Assembly (NCBI RefSeq): GCF_032854445.1
Contig: NC_088298.1
Coordinates: 12,699,504 to 12,759,503 of the forward strand
DNA: 60,000 nucleotides
Direction of reading: 5' to 3'
Source of the DNA: Liolophura sinensis
Taxonomy: Eukaryota; Mollusca; Polyplacophora; Chitonida; Chitonidae
Shown: positions 42,193 to 55,099 of the stretch, piece by piece
Layout of the letters: every line of letters starts with the position of its first letter
Numbering within the stretch: the stretch's first letter is position 1
Program-made: the position numbers and the translations under genes
The notes under the pieces: model-generated
The model's database searches: none
Told to the model about the DNA's origin: nothing
Seen by the model: only the letters and a program-made list of their open reading frames with translations

Positions 42193-45100
42193 CTACAAGC
42201 AGATCAGGACTCGAATGTAACTCAGGATTGTACGAGAAACTAGGACTATCCCAATCCTTACTATTATGTTTCTTTTGTTATTAGAACAAAAATCGTACCG
42301 GTGCATTCATGAAACAATTTTTAAAAAAGAAATAATTAGGTTTAAGCCCCACATCTGAAAACATCTGGAAGTTTCTTTAGTAAGTGCAAGGAAAATGATA
42401 TTTATGTGGAATTTCAATTATAAAATGGAATATTTATACTATATGTATATGTGAAATAATCGTTTCAGTTGTAAAATTTCTCATAAAATCTTTTGCCAAT
42501 CGCAAATTTTCGTTGCCTCCTTCCATATAACGTCAAGAAAAAAAACCAAATATTTTATCACCCTGAGATCTCTTACCAGCTGTGATTTTGAAAGGTGAAA
42601 ACTTCATAACCCCTTAACAGATTAGCTTATCCCATGCATCAAACTAACAATGGTGATAAAAAACAGCACACATTTTCCGGTGATAATGAAGATCTTAACA
42701 CCAGAACGGACAAATATCAAGGAAGAATCAGGTGTTAAAACAACTCAATACATGGACAGACCACTACAAAAGAAGAGGCATACAGTTTGTGGTTATAAAG
42801 ACCTATACCACACATAAAGTTTATGGTGTTAAGCACCTCAACACGTGCGAAAACCACCTCAACACCAGGGGAGACCATCACACAAAAAGCAGCGTACAGG
42901 TTGTGGTGGTAAACATCTCAACACGTGCAAAAACCACCTCAACACCAGAGGAGTCTACCACCTGGCGGCACACTGTTATTGGTATTATTTGTTAAAAAAT
43001 TTGAAAAACATTATAGTTAGAAATCAGACAAAATTGTTAGCAATTGAATGATTATTTTATTCGTGGTGTTTCTCTGAAAATTATATTGAATGATAGTTAA
43101 CGGAACAGTTTAATGCAACAGGAGAATTTACTTTAGTCATGGGTTAGTGAAAGCCTACAGGTTATCGTCTACGTATATAATAACTGATGCCGTCGGTAGA
43201 GTTACACATGCTACTGTTACATTTCAATGCGTTGCAAGTAAGCAGGCGTGGCTTGGGATAATTGCATAGCAAGCAAAGGATACAGGAAATTAATTTGCGT
43301 GTCAGTTGTTGTCATCGTCGCTGAGAACGGGCACGTAAAAACATCTGACTAGTGCATGTGAACTAACCTTCAATGACTTCCACGGGTAATATATAAATAG
43401 GGTTGGATATGCAAGAAAAGAGGGTAAATCTGCATATGTATGAGATAATGCCAACTGTAACCAGCCTTGCATGTCCGAAAATTTTGATTAACTTAGGCGT
43501 AGCGAAAAACATCATGAATTCTGTTGCTGTTGTGATTAAATTTGCGGTTCCAATTAATGCAGGAGAAGCGCCTGTAAAGAAAAAAATCTTGATTAAACGC
43601 ATCTATTCATGCACTTCACTCAATTACTCATTTTTCTGCACAAAACACACATATAGACCTATATGTATGCACTCTGCTATTAAAACCCACGAGTACTGTC
43701 ATTCTATTGTTTTATCGCTAAATTAATTTAAGGAAGGAGATATTTGTGCCATGTGGATATTAGCGATAGCCTGTGAAAGCTTGCACTTGGTGTATATAGG
43801 CCTGGTCATTACTAAGATATATGCAACTTCCCTATAGCTACATGTAGTCTCCAGGTCACAGTACACATGCTACAGCGGTAGAAGCTCGCGCCACCTGGTG
43901 GAGAAATATGCCAACCTCTTGAGCTGTGAACTGTGATCATGGGAAATTTTATTGTAAACGGCTGCTACAACAACTGGCCACACCTTGAAACCGAAACTCC
44001 GTATTTAAACACTACGATTTCATTGATCTTTGTTGCCATGCAGTTAAGAAACTATTGACTATTTTCATATTTCCACGCAACTATAAAACAATTACTATCA
44101 AAGACAATGGTATCCTTTGTCAAAACTTTCCATGGTGGACAGTTTTGTAAGTCTATTTCAACACAACCGCGATGGAACATGTCCTTTTCTCAAACGTTTG
44201 CTGCGCAACAGAGAGAAAGAAAAATACACTAATCCGCAGATACGTCACATAATGTGTTAGAGATCGAAGGAAATTGCGAAGTACCGTGGAGACTAGTTAT
44301 AGAAAAGTTGCATACTTCTATGTAATGGACTTCTGTTTTGGTATTACATGTAATGTGGATTTGAATCCTCAGGATCTGCATTTAAGGCCATGCTAAAGTA
44401 ATCAAGGTTTGGTGCAAGCAAATTTCCAACGGGATGGAGGGAAACAAGGGAAAACAGCACCACTTGGACATTCGAAGTCCTCTGAACCACTAGTTGTCCT
44501 ATTCTCTGTAAATATCAAACAGGCCTATATCAACATTGGTGCGAAAAAGTATCATCTGAATGCAATTATGTAGGTTTAAAATTCACTGCCACGATACGCC
44601 AACCTTTCAACCATTAAAATGTCGCGGCAAAAACTGCTTTCAGTTATAATCAGTACAATAGGTAAGCAGCTTTCTTATTTTAGGCCTCTCGGATTAAAAT
44701 ATTAGAGTGTTGGTAAACACCAATTGCCTGTCAGGACGTCGTTTTGTTATGGCAGCCATAAACACCATCTTGGTGCATGTTAACTTTTTGTATTGTCATG
44801 TGCTATGCGAAGATTTAAAATCCGTGAGGCGTAGCATGAAGGCTTAAGCAGTCACGACGCACACCTGCTGTCATCATACAGTTTTCGTAACCAAACGAAC
44901 TCAATCACTGGCTTGTCAGTCAGATATTAAATCAAAAAATTTTCCATATATCAGTAGGCCAACAAAATACTTGTAAATGATACTACAGGTTGGCGTGACT
45001 TACGCGGTGCGGTGCCACATCTGAAATTCATGTGGTGTCACATGAAGGCTTAACCAGCAACACTCTATGCGTTAAACCACTCTTTATTCTTCTTACAGTA

Positions 45101-48100
45101 CGAATGCATGTTATGTACGTGGGGTGGATTTTAAGCAGCGGATAGTTCACGTAACGCCCCAATCCTAAAATATCACAAAACGTCGGCCGTGCGGGACTTT
45201 TGTTCCATGAATTTTAAAGCATACAAAGTAAATCGGACATTTCCCCCTGGTTATCCGTATGTTCTGCACAGTATAGAACTTCATTCGTATTATCCTTTTG
45301 CCAAATCACAAAAAGGATTGATGATTCATCATCATATACATTATTTCGTTCAGTCTTTAGGTTATCATATTTAGGCTTACCAATGTTTTCCATGTGCCAG
45401 TACAGAAATCCTTGCGTAACGGCGTAGAACATGCTCCGGCATAAGACAATGAAAAGCCAGGCCATATTGTTGAGTTTCGAAAGCGTTGTCAGACAGAGGT
45501 CACGTGACATGATCGTTGTCGTCTGCTCCTTGGTAGATGTCTGAAACATGCACAACAATTTTTACATGGGAAATCGACTGTGCCGAGTAAAGGGAAAAAA
45601 ACGAATATTTGACCATTGGCTTATTGCTAATTACAGCCTGAGCACAGCAAATAACTTTTAAGTAGAGGTAAAATAAACGGTGATTTGAAGACGATGTATT
45701 AATTGACCTTTACTTCTTTAAATTATTGAAAGGTAGCATTTGTAACACATAAAATTCTGTTTGGGGCATACGGGGCCTAAGTGGTTAGCATGCCAGCGCG
45801 GCGCAATGATCCAAGAGCCTCTCATCAATGCGGTCGCTGTGAGTTCAAGTCCAGCGTATTCTGGCTTCCTCTCCGGCCATCCGTGGGAAGGGCTGCCAGC
45901 AGCCTGTGGATGGTCGTGGGTTTCCCCCGGGCTCTGCCCGGTTTCCTACCACCGTAATGCTGGCCGCCGTCGTAAAAGTAAAATATTCTACGGCGTACGG
46001 CGTAAAACATCAATCAAATAGATCAAATATATATAAAAAAACTGTTTAAGCATTTTATTTAGCAGTATTGAAACCATCCAGTAGTGAGTAAAATGTAACA
46101 TTTGTTTTCTACAAATTTCCTTTTTTAACTTATTTTTATATGTACATATTTCTTCTATTAGAAATGTTTTTTAGATTGACTCGTACTGACGTTTGCTAAT
46201 CAATGCTTAAAAGTAAAAAAAATCACTTGTAAACATTAAAGCGTATCGCTATTAAAGCAATCACTTTCTCTTTATTAAGACTTGTAAATCTTCCTTGGTA
46301 ATAACAAGGTGTAGGCTATACGCTTTCCAAGATAAAGAGACATACCCCCGAAATTTTAGAGTTGGTGCAGTTATTTACGAAAAATGAGTTGCATTTGAAT
46401 CCTATCTAAACCTCCTGGGCCTAAAGTTTTCGAAAAATGTCAACTATAGGGAAAATAATTATTTTTTTAATAATATATAATAATATAATATATTATAATT
46501 GTTATTATAAGGGAAAATTTATCACTTGTCTAAACTGTCCGCGCGACGAGATAGCATGCAATTGAGGCAGCGCTTATTCCTAGTCAAGTGCTTAGACTCT
46601 TGTTACCTCCCCTGACTGCATATTAATCGGGTCGAGGGTCTGGACGACGCAGATTCCCACAATGCAACCTTCGCTCTTGGAGTGAGTGAGTGAGTGCTTG
46701 GGGTTTGAACGTCGTACTCAACAATTTTTCAGTCATATGACGACGAAGGAATTCTTAGGGTGCATGTACGTGTAATGTGCCTCCTTGTTGCAGGACGGAT
46801 TTCCACCGCTCTTTTATTTTGTGCTGCTTCACTGAGACGACTTACCGAACGCAAGTAAGCGGCCCTGCCCGAGCCATTATACCGATACGGGTCAACCAGT
46901 CGTTGCACTATTCCCTTCATGCTGAACGCCAAGCGAGGAAGTTACAACTTCCTCTTTTAAAGTCTTTGGTGTGGGTCGATCAAGGATTGATCCTGGATCT
47001 ACCGGTCCCGTTCGCTCTTAGAGCGCACGTGTAAATAGTATAAGAAATTAGAGCCGAATTATAAGAATTCGTTTTTTTCAATGATCTCTACGGCAGACCT
47101 GAAATTACATGGTAGGCCTAGACCGCATATAACACAATACTGTGTCTGAACTAGTCTGACACTTGAAATTCTTTTTAGATATATATTCTTTTGCTCCGTC
47201 AGGCTGCCCCTTTTCCTTTTCTCTGCTTGTTAAGCGCTATGAGTTTGTAGAAGAGGCTTTAAAGTTTCATTCTAAGTAAAAATTTGTGTGTTTTTCAGAG
47301 AAAGATGACGGATGCACACTAGGCAAAAGTCGTGTTTTACATGCCTATGTCTGGGTGGGTTTGTCAGTGTTGTAAAAAAATTTCATTGATCAACCCCTAT
47401 CAGGAATTTGAATAGAGTTGTTTTAGGGGACTAACCCTGGATGACAACGCTCGTAGGGCCTCGCGTAGTCATGGCTGGGTCCCCTTTAGCCCGGTAGGAT
47501 GAATTGTAAAATTGTGGAAAACAGTCTATTACCAACTTCGCCCATCCATCCACTCCTTTCCAATGCTTATGGTTCTAGGGCACCTGACAGTTAAAATCCC
47601 GAGATGTCGATCATTCCAGAGGTAAATATCCACCTAGTTTTGAAGTCCCCCTCTCCCCTGACTTTCCATTTACGAAATGGCCGCCATCTACACGGCGCGC
47701 ATGCGCGGCCAGGCAGGTGGATACGAAACGGCTAACCCTTACTGGCTTCATTTGTGGAGGTCAAGCATGTCCAAACAACGGCACGTGCACTAATTTTGTT
47801 CCCTGGTGCGCTATTTGTACCATTTAAAGTAAATGGGACTCAAACCAGCCTGCGCATATGATCGAAAACAACAAAAGGACTTCTTACCAGCATAACTGAA
47901 GCATGCGAGCGTTCTCATTCATGACTATAGGGGACGGAGATTATCAGGCCAGGAGCTTTCGGGATTCGAGGATTTAGGGACAGTGTTGTGTGGCCAAACG
48001 TTACCATGTAAGTAAATGTGAAGTTAAGTGTGGGCTGTGACCTGCCAGCGGTATGTTGTCAAAACAGGCTTTAGGCTTTGAGTGCTCAGTTTTCGTGAGT

Positions 48101-51100
48101 ATAGTACAGTTTGATATGTTTAACACATACATTTATAATTTTTGGCATTGTATGAAAACTTTTGACAGTTTTTTTATATTTCCTAGTGGATAAAAAATAC
48201 ATGGTATATAAAAAATTGGATTTGTGGTACAAAAATTGAAAGGTAGTCAAATTCTACAGCTAGTTCCGTAGTACCTGTTTACCAGCTGTTGTTGTTGTTG
48301 TTCACTGTCTTTTCTTGTTTAAGCCTGAAGCATGCCCTTGCGGTAGGCAGCAATGTTAGTCTCCTTGAAGTGTTATCTACTGAGGTGGACGGGACCTGCT
48401 AACTTGATCAGTGAAAGCAGAGGGACTGCTAGCTTGATCACTAAAAACGTTTCCATCTATGTCCGTCTGTTTGTCAGTTCGCCCGTCCGTTTTGTTTTTG
48501 TCTGTCCACGTTTTGGTTTCCTAAAGCACATCTGTCTGGTTTACTGACGCCATAAACTCAGATAATGTACAGAATTTTGCCAAGAAACCAAGGTTATGCG
48601 CTTCTGCACGCAAACAGGAATTGGTCTCTACTAAGTACACTTTTGCTTACTTTATTCCCATTTCCAGCCACTGTCAGTCCTCTACACTGCCTTTCTGACA
48701 GTACTGACGGATTTGACTTAAATTCATTTGAAAATCACATGTGAAAATTGGAAAAGAGATGAAAGAAATGTAATTTTGGATAATACTGTTTTGCTTTGAT
48801 GCCAATTTTGAATGAGTCCGAATGAAGACATCTTCAGTGGTTGTGAAGTTATGACGAGCTGAGGGTGTTTGGATTTCGTCGGAAATTGTGAGTGTTAGAA
48901 GGGGAGGTAAGTAGGGTGGGGGTACACCTGGGAATCATGTCACAGACTTCTTGTCTTTGCTTGGATTTGTCTGTCACTTGTCCACTCTGTTTATAACATG
49001 TTGGGCTATATTGTGACCAAAGGATTTTGAAATCAGACAAAGTTTGGGGCCCTGTCATGCTAAAGTCCACAATTATTCAACGAATGTAATCCCCTGCTAG
49101 TTTTAGACATATTTTCTTTTGCTGCTTTTGGCTGCCCTTTTTGGTTTTTGTCTGCTTGGTAAATGATATCATTTCGTAGTAGTTCAAAGTTTCATTCTAG
49201 GTATAAATTTGTGTGTTTTTGTGTGAGGGAAAGGTGGTGGATGCACATTAAGCAAAAGTAGTGAATAATCGTGTTCCATGGGCCCCATCCTGGGTGGATT
49301 TGACGCCTCTCGCTGTTTGTCAGCTTTGTGAACAATTTCATCGCTCAACCCCTATCAGGAATAATATTTCACTAGAGTTGTGTCAGGGGACGGGGATTAT
49401 CAGTCCCAGAGCTTTCGTGGCTCGCATATTTAGGGACAGTGCTGTGAGGTCAAACGTTAAGATGTAAGTTAATGGAAAATTAATTATTTCATTAATTACA
49501 GTAGTTAAGCATGTCAGAAAAATATCTGTGGGCGTTCAGTTCTTTGTCCACAATTCCGAAATAACTTTATATTATTTGTTGTATTTCCTTTTAAACTTCA
49601 ACCTACTTACATCCACTTGGTCAGCATTTAAATGAAAAATTATTAAGTACCACGTAAAAAGGCTAAGCGTACATACTTACATCCAGCATATTCCCTATGT
49701 TGAGAGATGTAAAGAGTGCAAAGCACGAGAGCACATAAAATGTACAGTGATAGTCCGCGGACATATAGAGCTGTCCGCAGGTTTTCTTGTACTCCACGGT
49801 CAATGAAATTATTGCCCCTGTTACTGTTGCCCTGAAACGGACAAAATACTCTGAATTCAAGAAAGAGAAAAAAACATAGCTATTATGTGCATGCTAGTTT
49901 AAGGGTCTCATGATGTCAGATATCTGCAAGCTAGTTTTCAAACATAGCACAAAAATAACAGGCTCAGAATAAACCTTATCAAAGAGAAAATTTATTTATT
50001 TATTTGAATGGTGTTTTACGCCGTATTCAAGAATATTTCACTTATACGTAGCGCCCGCGGGAAACCCACAACCATCCGCAGGCTGCTGACAGACCTTCCA
50101 CATACGGCCGAAGACAAACAAACATAAAATAAACACTACATATATAAAACCATCAGTAATTAAGATGGTGCTCTAAGAGAATGGCATGAACTAAAACGTG
50201 CTATCTCTTTATAGTTCTCATATACATGTATAAATTATCATGGAAAATAATCCTGATGTGTCCGTGTAGGGATATATGTAGACATGTAAATCATCTTTTT
50301 TCCCAACTAAACTCCGAAAGAAATGTAACTGATAAAAACAATGAATTTAGAATGATTAATCTGACATTACTATTTTCAGAAAGTGTGGATGCTGTTTGCT
50401 CTTAAGGAAAACACAAGGCTTGTTTTGTAAATTAAAGAGGTCATTAAATCACATGTAATAAAGAAATGTTCTATGTTGTCAACAAAAGTGTGTCTTTGTC
50501 AGAGAATGCGTTGTGAAGTTTTTCCTAAGTTGATGTACCTCGTGCAGGAGTCTGACAGGTGCAGATCAAAATTCTCCACATTGCTTTCGTGAGATGGCAT
50601 TGAAAAACAAGTTTCGTCTCACCCGATTCCGTGGCCTACAGCCCCCCAGGACCGGATCAACCCGTAAGACTGAGAATTTCCGTTTCCAAGACGTGTCATG
50701 GTAATACCATGGAGAAATGTATCCACACTAACTAGGAAAAACTCTCCAGAAAATACCAGGAAGCTGAACGTAGATATCACCAGCGCCAAGTTATCTGTGT
50801 GGTACATCCAGCTTTTGTCTGCGGCTTGCCTCTCGTCAGTGGTGCCTGACCTCACGTTGGAGATTTGTGACGTCACGTTGGAAATTTCAGACGTCAAGTT
50901 ACGATAATGGGAGTACCAAATAAGTGAGCTTGGGCACCTATCCTCTAACGGCATTAAAGGCAGAAGGCCTATACATAGAGCATTTGCGACGAACAGTCCA
51001 GAGAAAAACAGCATTGCTCTTTCCTGTGAAGGGAATTTCGTAACCAAAACAGGGCTGATGATACCCGCAAAAAACCCTCCGATTGGACGGAAGAATAAAA

Positions 51101-51518
51101 CAGTTCCGATCTGTCCGGCACTTAACCCAACTTCTTTCAAATATAATGGAAGAAAAGTGGCGAGAATGCCTACGGCTGCAAATATCGAAAAGAAAATAAA
51201 CTTGAGAGTCAACAAACCAATACCGGCGTTTGGGGAGCCCTCGGAGCTGTCGTCAGAAGCTTCCTCCCCATAGCCAGAATGTGTTTTTACTTCTTCACTG
51301 GCAGCAGACATGATTTCACTGTCCAAGTCTGACATATGGGCAGCCCAGTCAACGGTGCTATTGGAATTATAATCGCTGCCTTTTGAATCCTCAGTGTCTG
51401 TGACATCAATCTTCCCTGTCGTCTGTTCTGTTGACGTGTGCCGTGGTCTGCTGACAGTCTCCAGTGACATCTCATCTGCTGTGATGAAAAAAGCGTTGGC
51501 GAGTTGAACCACGGTCAT
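41930..51518 (-). CDS. MFSD6-like major facilitator transporter, 5 exons
   Basis: Minus-strand exons 51518-50623, 49831-49681, 45540-45381, 43571-43368 and 42192-41930 sum to 1,674 nt, 557 residues plus stop, with GT-AG borders and consistent phases. The N-terminus is acidic and Ser/Thr-rich. It then shows LPLYLKEVGLSAGQIGTVLF, a membrane pair, a long polar loop with N-glycosylation sequons (NLTS, NVTS), LIRSWGAVGHGIGATVTGAI, YAVTQGFLYWHMENIG and LPVEVIEGAMFACVWSAIVS. The GLSAxQ, RSWG, HGIG and PVEVIEG blocks fit the MFS_1-like MFSD6 family. Substrate unknown. The start could be the upstream ATG (51518) or the one at 51470. It is convergent with the chitin synthase. Confidence 0.88.
42715..42975. 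repeat. Imperfect 80-bp tandem repeat in transporter intron 4
   Basis: The segment ctcaacacgtgcgaaaacca, then cctcaacaccagggg (near 42838), recurs 80 bp later (near 42918). A more diverged copy precedes it. Confidence 0.7.
43368..43571 (-). CDS. MFSD6-like transporter exon 4
   Basis: Acceptor ttttttctttacag. Reads ASPALIGTANLITTATEFMM, FFATPKLIKIFGHARLVTVG and SCISNPIYILPVEVIEG. The LPVEVIEG end corresponds to LPxExLQG in MFSD6. Phase 1 on both sides; donor G|GTTAGT. Confidence 0.9.
45381..45540 (-). CDS. MFSD6-like transporter exon 3
   Basis: Acceptor tgcatgtttcag, phase 0. Reads TSTKEQTTTIMSRDLCLTTL, SKLNNMAWLFIVLCRSMFYA and VTQGFLYWHMENIG, one cytosolic loop plus a membrane segment. Donor G|GTAAGC. 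Confidence 0.88.
45772..46029 (+). mobile_element. V-SINE in transporter intron 2
   Basis: Near full length: ggggcctaagtggttagcat head, B box gagttcaagtcc, core gtcgtgggtttcccccgggc, tail with a small duplication (ctacggcgtacggcgtaaaa). It is antisense to the transporter. Confidence 0.9.
46686..47036 (-). mobile_element. Second SINE family copy, antisense
   Basis: The complement runs from a tRNA-like head (gatccaggatcaatcc) through cctcgcttggcgttcagcat, gtataatggctcgggc and agtgaagcagcac to the tail cgtcgtcatatgactgaaaa and gttgagtacgacgttcaaac, then (CACT)n. The cttggcg-tcagca and gtataatg blocks are shared with 57822-58192, so both belong to one superfamily distinct from family 1. Confidence 0.75.
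47177..48018. repeat. Dispersed repeat copy A, split by a MITE
   Basis: Shares blocks with 49106-49470: attcttttgct, aaagtttcattcta, aatttgtgtgttttt, gatgcaca...gcaaaagt, tcaacccctatcaggaat, then ggggac...gattatcag, gagctttcg and tttagggacagtg. The match is broken between 47431 and 47936 by the MITE listed next. Confidence 0.8.
47432..47927. mobile_element. 496-bp MITE with 8-bp target duplication
   Basis: Bounded by taggggac at 47424-47431 and 47928-47935. The left end (taaccctggatgacaacgct) and the complement of the right end (tagtcatgaatgagaacgct) agree at 16 of the first 22 positions, with aacgctcg shared. The interior has no coding frame. The 8-bp duplication suggests the hAT or P superfamily. 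The paralogous repeat at about 49395 (gtcaggggacggggattatc) is the unfilled site. Confidence 0.8.
49106..49470. repeat. Dispersed repeat copy B (unfilled site)
   Basis: Second copy of the repeat at 47177-48018, uninterrupted across the MITE site (gagttgtgtcaggggacggg). Same orientation. Nature of the repeat unknown. Confidence 0.8.
49681..49831 (-). CDS. MFSD6-like transporter exon 2
   Basis: Acceptor tgtccgtttcag. Completes Gly of HGIG and reads ATVTGAIISLTVEYKKTCGQ, LYMSADYHCTFYVLSCFALF and TSLNIGNMLD. Donor GAT|GTAAGT, phase 0. Confidence 0.9.
49991..50113 (-). mobile_element. Truncated V-SINE in transporter intron 1
   Basis: Tail tttatttatttatttgaatg, gtgttttacgccgtattcaa, part of the core (gggaaacccacaaccatccg) and cagaccttccacatacggcc. 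An internal deletion removes the cattatggtggg block. Confidence 0.85.
50623..51518 (-). CDS. MFSD6-like transporter exon 1
   Basis: Cytosolic N-terminus with an acidic, Ser-rich stretch (DTEDSKGSDYNSNSTVDW). Then LKFIFFSIFAAVGILATFLP (membrane 1), VLFFRPIGGFFAGIISPVLV (2), AMLFFSGLFVANALCIGLLP (3), a polar loop, ALVISTFSFLVFSGEFFLVS (4) and RLGNGNSQSYGLIRSWGAVG. A pyrimidine tract and AG just 5' of the ATG at 51470 leave open a splice into that point. Donor GG|GTGAGA, phase 2. Confidence 0.88.
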
Positions 51519-51729
51519 GTGCCAGAAAAGAACACTTATTGCTATAAAAGGCTATTCGTTTAGCAAAACTCTATATTTGCTTATCAAATCAGATTTTGTG
51601 TACTTACAAAGAATGGCTCAAATTGTTACCTTCTAGTAAATATAGGAGGCTTACCTGCACCATTTATAGTGTTAAAGTATCCTTGTAAAAACATCGCGTA
51701 CCTATATCTATGAATATTTATACCTTATC

Positions 51730-52915
51730 TGTTCTTTCCAAACATCGTAGATGTTGTAGAAGCTACAGGAAATCTTGCACTACAATTGGAAGTGGTTGTA
51801 AAAGCTACGGGAAATCTTGCACTACACTTGGACATAGTTGTAGAAGCTACAGGAAATCTTGCACTACACTTGGCCGTGATTGTATAATGTACAGAAAATC
51901 TTGCACTACACTTGGCCGTGATTGTATAATGTACAGAAAATCTTGCACTACACTTGGACGTGGTTGAATAATGTACAGGAAATCTTGCACTACACTTGGC
52001 CGTGATTGTAGAAGAAACAGGAAATCGTGTCCTACACTCGGAACGTGGTTGTAGAAGCTGCAGGAAATCTTGCACTTCATTTTGGATGTGGCTGTAGAAA
52101 CTGCAGGAAATCTTGCGCTACACTTGGGGCGTGGTTGTAGAATGTACAGGAAATCTTGCACTACACTTGGCCGTGATTGTAGAAGCTACAGGAAATCTTG
52201 CACTACACTTGGACGAGGTTGTAGAATGTACAGGAAATCTTGCACTACACTTGGACGTGGTTGTAGAGGCTACAGGAAATCTTGCACTACACTTGGGAGA
52301 TGGTTGTAGAAGCTACAGGAAATCTTGCACTACACTTGGGAGATGGTTGTAGAAGCTACAGGAAATCTTGCACTACACTTGGGAGATGGTTGTAGAAGCT
52401 ACACGAAATCTTGCCCTACACTTGGGACGTGGTGGTAGAAGCTACAGAAAATCTTGCACTACGCTTGAATGTGATTGTAGAAGATACAAGAAATCTTGCG
52501 CTACACTTGGACGTGGTTGTAGAAGCTACAGAAAATCTTGCACTGCACTTGGGACATGGTTGTAGAAGCTACAGGAAATCTTGCACTACACTTGGATATG
52601 GTTGTAGAAGATACAAAAAGTCTTGCACCACATTTGGACGTGGTGGTAGAAGCTACAGGAAATCTTGCACAACACTTGGTTGTAGGATCTGCAGAAAATC
52701 TTGCACTACACTTGAGCATGGCTGTAGAAGCTACAGAAAATCTTGCACTACACTTGGAATGTGGTTGTAGAAGCTACAGGAAATCTTGCACTACACTGGG
52801 ATATGATTGTAGAAACTACAGGAAATCTTGCACTACACTTGGACATGGTTGTAGAAAACACAGGAAATCTTGCGCTACACTTGAAACGTGGTTGTAGAAG
52901 CTACAGGATATCTGT
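51730..52915. repeat. 42-bp minisatellite 5' of the transporter
   Basis: About 28 copies of ggaaatcttgcactacactt + ggacgtggttgtagaagcta + ca. The array starts about 210 bp upstream of the first coding exon. Unit length wobbles (41-43) in places. Periodic 14-residue frames on both strands follow from the unit length. Confidence 0.92.
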
Positions 52916-53018
52916 CTTTCCTACAATTCCAATAACAATACACCTACAGACTTGATACCTGAATGAAAAAATCTATATCGTTGAACTTGATCTTCTAGGC
53001 TTTCGAAACTTTAGAGAA

Positions 53019-53071
53019 TTTTTTTACATATTTTTACATATTTTTACATATTTTACATATTATTACATATT
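53019..53071. repeat. 10-bp simple repeat
   Basis: Three to five copies of tttttacata and close variants. Confidence 0.85.
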
Positions 53072-55054
53072 GTGATAACTGTGTCCTGTAGAAATTTTTC
53101 TAATTATATAATAGTGGCAGACTCTATGGTCACTTTAACTGAAATTTGTTGTACAATAACTTACACAGCAATATTTTCAATTTATTACATAAGAAATAAT
53201 AATTTTATAAGGATTTGAAATTTTGACTTAAGTGTAAGATTTCTTCGTGATCGCGGGGTCAGGTCTTACTCGTGTTCTATGCTCTAGCGGTGCATATCAA
53301 CCACGCTTGACTCGAGCTTTTCATGGCTTCAATTTGCATTGGAGTAGAAAATCGTACTGACGTAAATCGTAAAACTATATATTTTATGCATGGAAACTGC
53401 TGTTTTAGACGCCAGAGGCCTTTTTTGTAACAGAGCTGTCGCAAAGTTACATGGAACCCATTTAATACGATGTTGTATTTACATTTGTATTTACACTTTG
53501 TGACCGTTTCATGAAAGGTGTCAATGAGCTCAAAGATAAAAAGTCAACGTATCCCAACAGGCGGCATATAGATGTAACAGTCATTACAGAGTACCACACG
53601 TAAAGTCTAAAAGTCTGCAGTGAAGCGTTTACACCACTGATTAATAAGCGTAAGTCTTCAAATTAATTTTAAATTTTAGTTTAGGTTGAGAAAACATAAA
53701 AGTAACATAAAATTCAGATGAAAGAGTGCGAAAAGTTATTCTTAAATGTGGTCTTCAATATTTTTTCCGATTTTTCTTAAAAATACTTAAAACTTAAAAA
53801 TAATTTTGTGTGGTGGATATTTGGGACCAGGTTTGGTATTTATAGTCTTTGTTTAATAATGTCACCAGTAAGGATTTAATACAGAATTAATAAATATGTT
53901 TGCACTAGAATTTGTTCTTTTTAGCTAACAAATGTATTAAACCTCAAATTGGATCATATTTATATTTTTAATATGTTCTTAATTATTGTCATAATTTAGG
54001 TTAAATACATATGTTTCGATATAAACAACAAATCTACATTCAAATAAATTTATTAGACAAGCATCACATCCTTATTCAGAACATTATTATACAACAACGA
54101 TAAATACCCAAATACCCACCATACAAAAATATTTTCAACACATATACGTATACTTCCAAGTATCATTTTTTTGCATATATTGTTTACAACGTGTAAATTT
54201 CGATTCGCTACTGTAAATAATGTGGTATTGTTTAATTAAGGTTTAAAAGAGAGACATAGCTAATGAGGATCAAAATCAACTTGACCAAATAACGGGTCAT
54301 CCGGAACATATGCACAAACACAGCAAAAAACATAAAAAAATGTTTTTGAAATTTGTATTTGAAAAATGATACTGAGGTTATTGCATTGAGTTCATATCTC
54401 TATTATTTTCACTTTTCTGCGTTCAGACAATTATTATAGACGTATACTTAATTACGGTAAAGTTTCTTACAAGCCTCTTTAGATATATTCTTATTAACAT
54501 CTTAATCCATTAGTAAAGTAGACGGGGCTTTTTGTTTCGTTTGAGCTGGAAACATTATATTTCCTTTGCAAATATCTTACTCCTTACTGGGCAAATGGCA
54601 CGTGCATATAAAGTAAAACTTTCTTAATCCCTTTTTTCTGGCGTACATTCACGATTTCGTTAAGTGTAATTGTCATTTTTCCTATTTTATCTAACAACTT
54701 CACTGTGAAAATTTCGTCCCATATCTGCATAACTTAGCCACTGTCTGTAGCATTATAGACGACATCCCAGTCAAGCATTGGTGTCCAATAAAAGGTCTTG
54801 TTACGTCGTGTTTTTATTATTCGTGTACCTTTCCTCTCGGCTCTTGCATGCTTTGTGGGCATTTAGACGTTATAGACTAGGAAAACACGATGAAATGTTT
54901 AATATTAACATTATATTAATATTATTTTAATGTTTTTATTCCAGTCATCCTACCCTAATCCAAAAAAAAAAATAAATTGAAACAAGAAGCATGATGATTA
55001 CATTTCGGCAAGCAGCATTGACGCATTACATTGCTACATTAATGCAACAGTCTA

Positions 55055-55099
55055 TGTCGTATAAGTGAAATATTTGAGTATAACGTAAAACACCATAAA
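55055..55099 (+). mobile_element. V-SINE tail fragment
   Basis: gtcgtataagtgaaatattt followed by gagtataacgtaaaacacca; only the tail of family 1. Confidence 0.6.

Noticed and set aside
46777-47034. 85-codon frame in transporter intron 2
   Set aside because: It lies wholly inside the antisense second-family SINE.
50850-50910. TGACGTCA sites as regulatory elements
   Set aside because: They fall in coding sequence for the short NVTS/QISNV repeat of the transporter loop; coding explains them.
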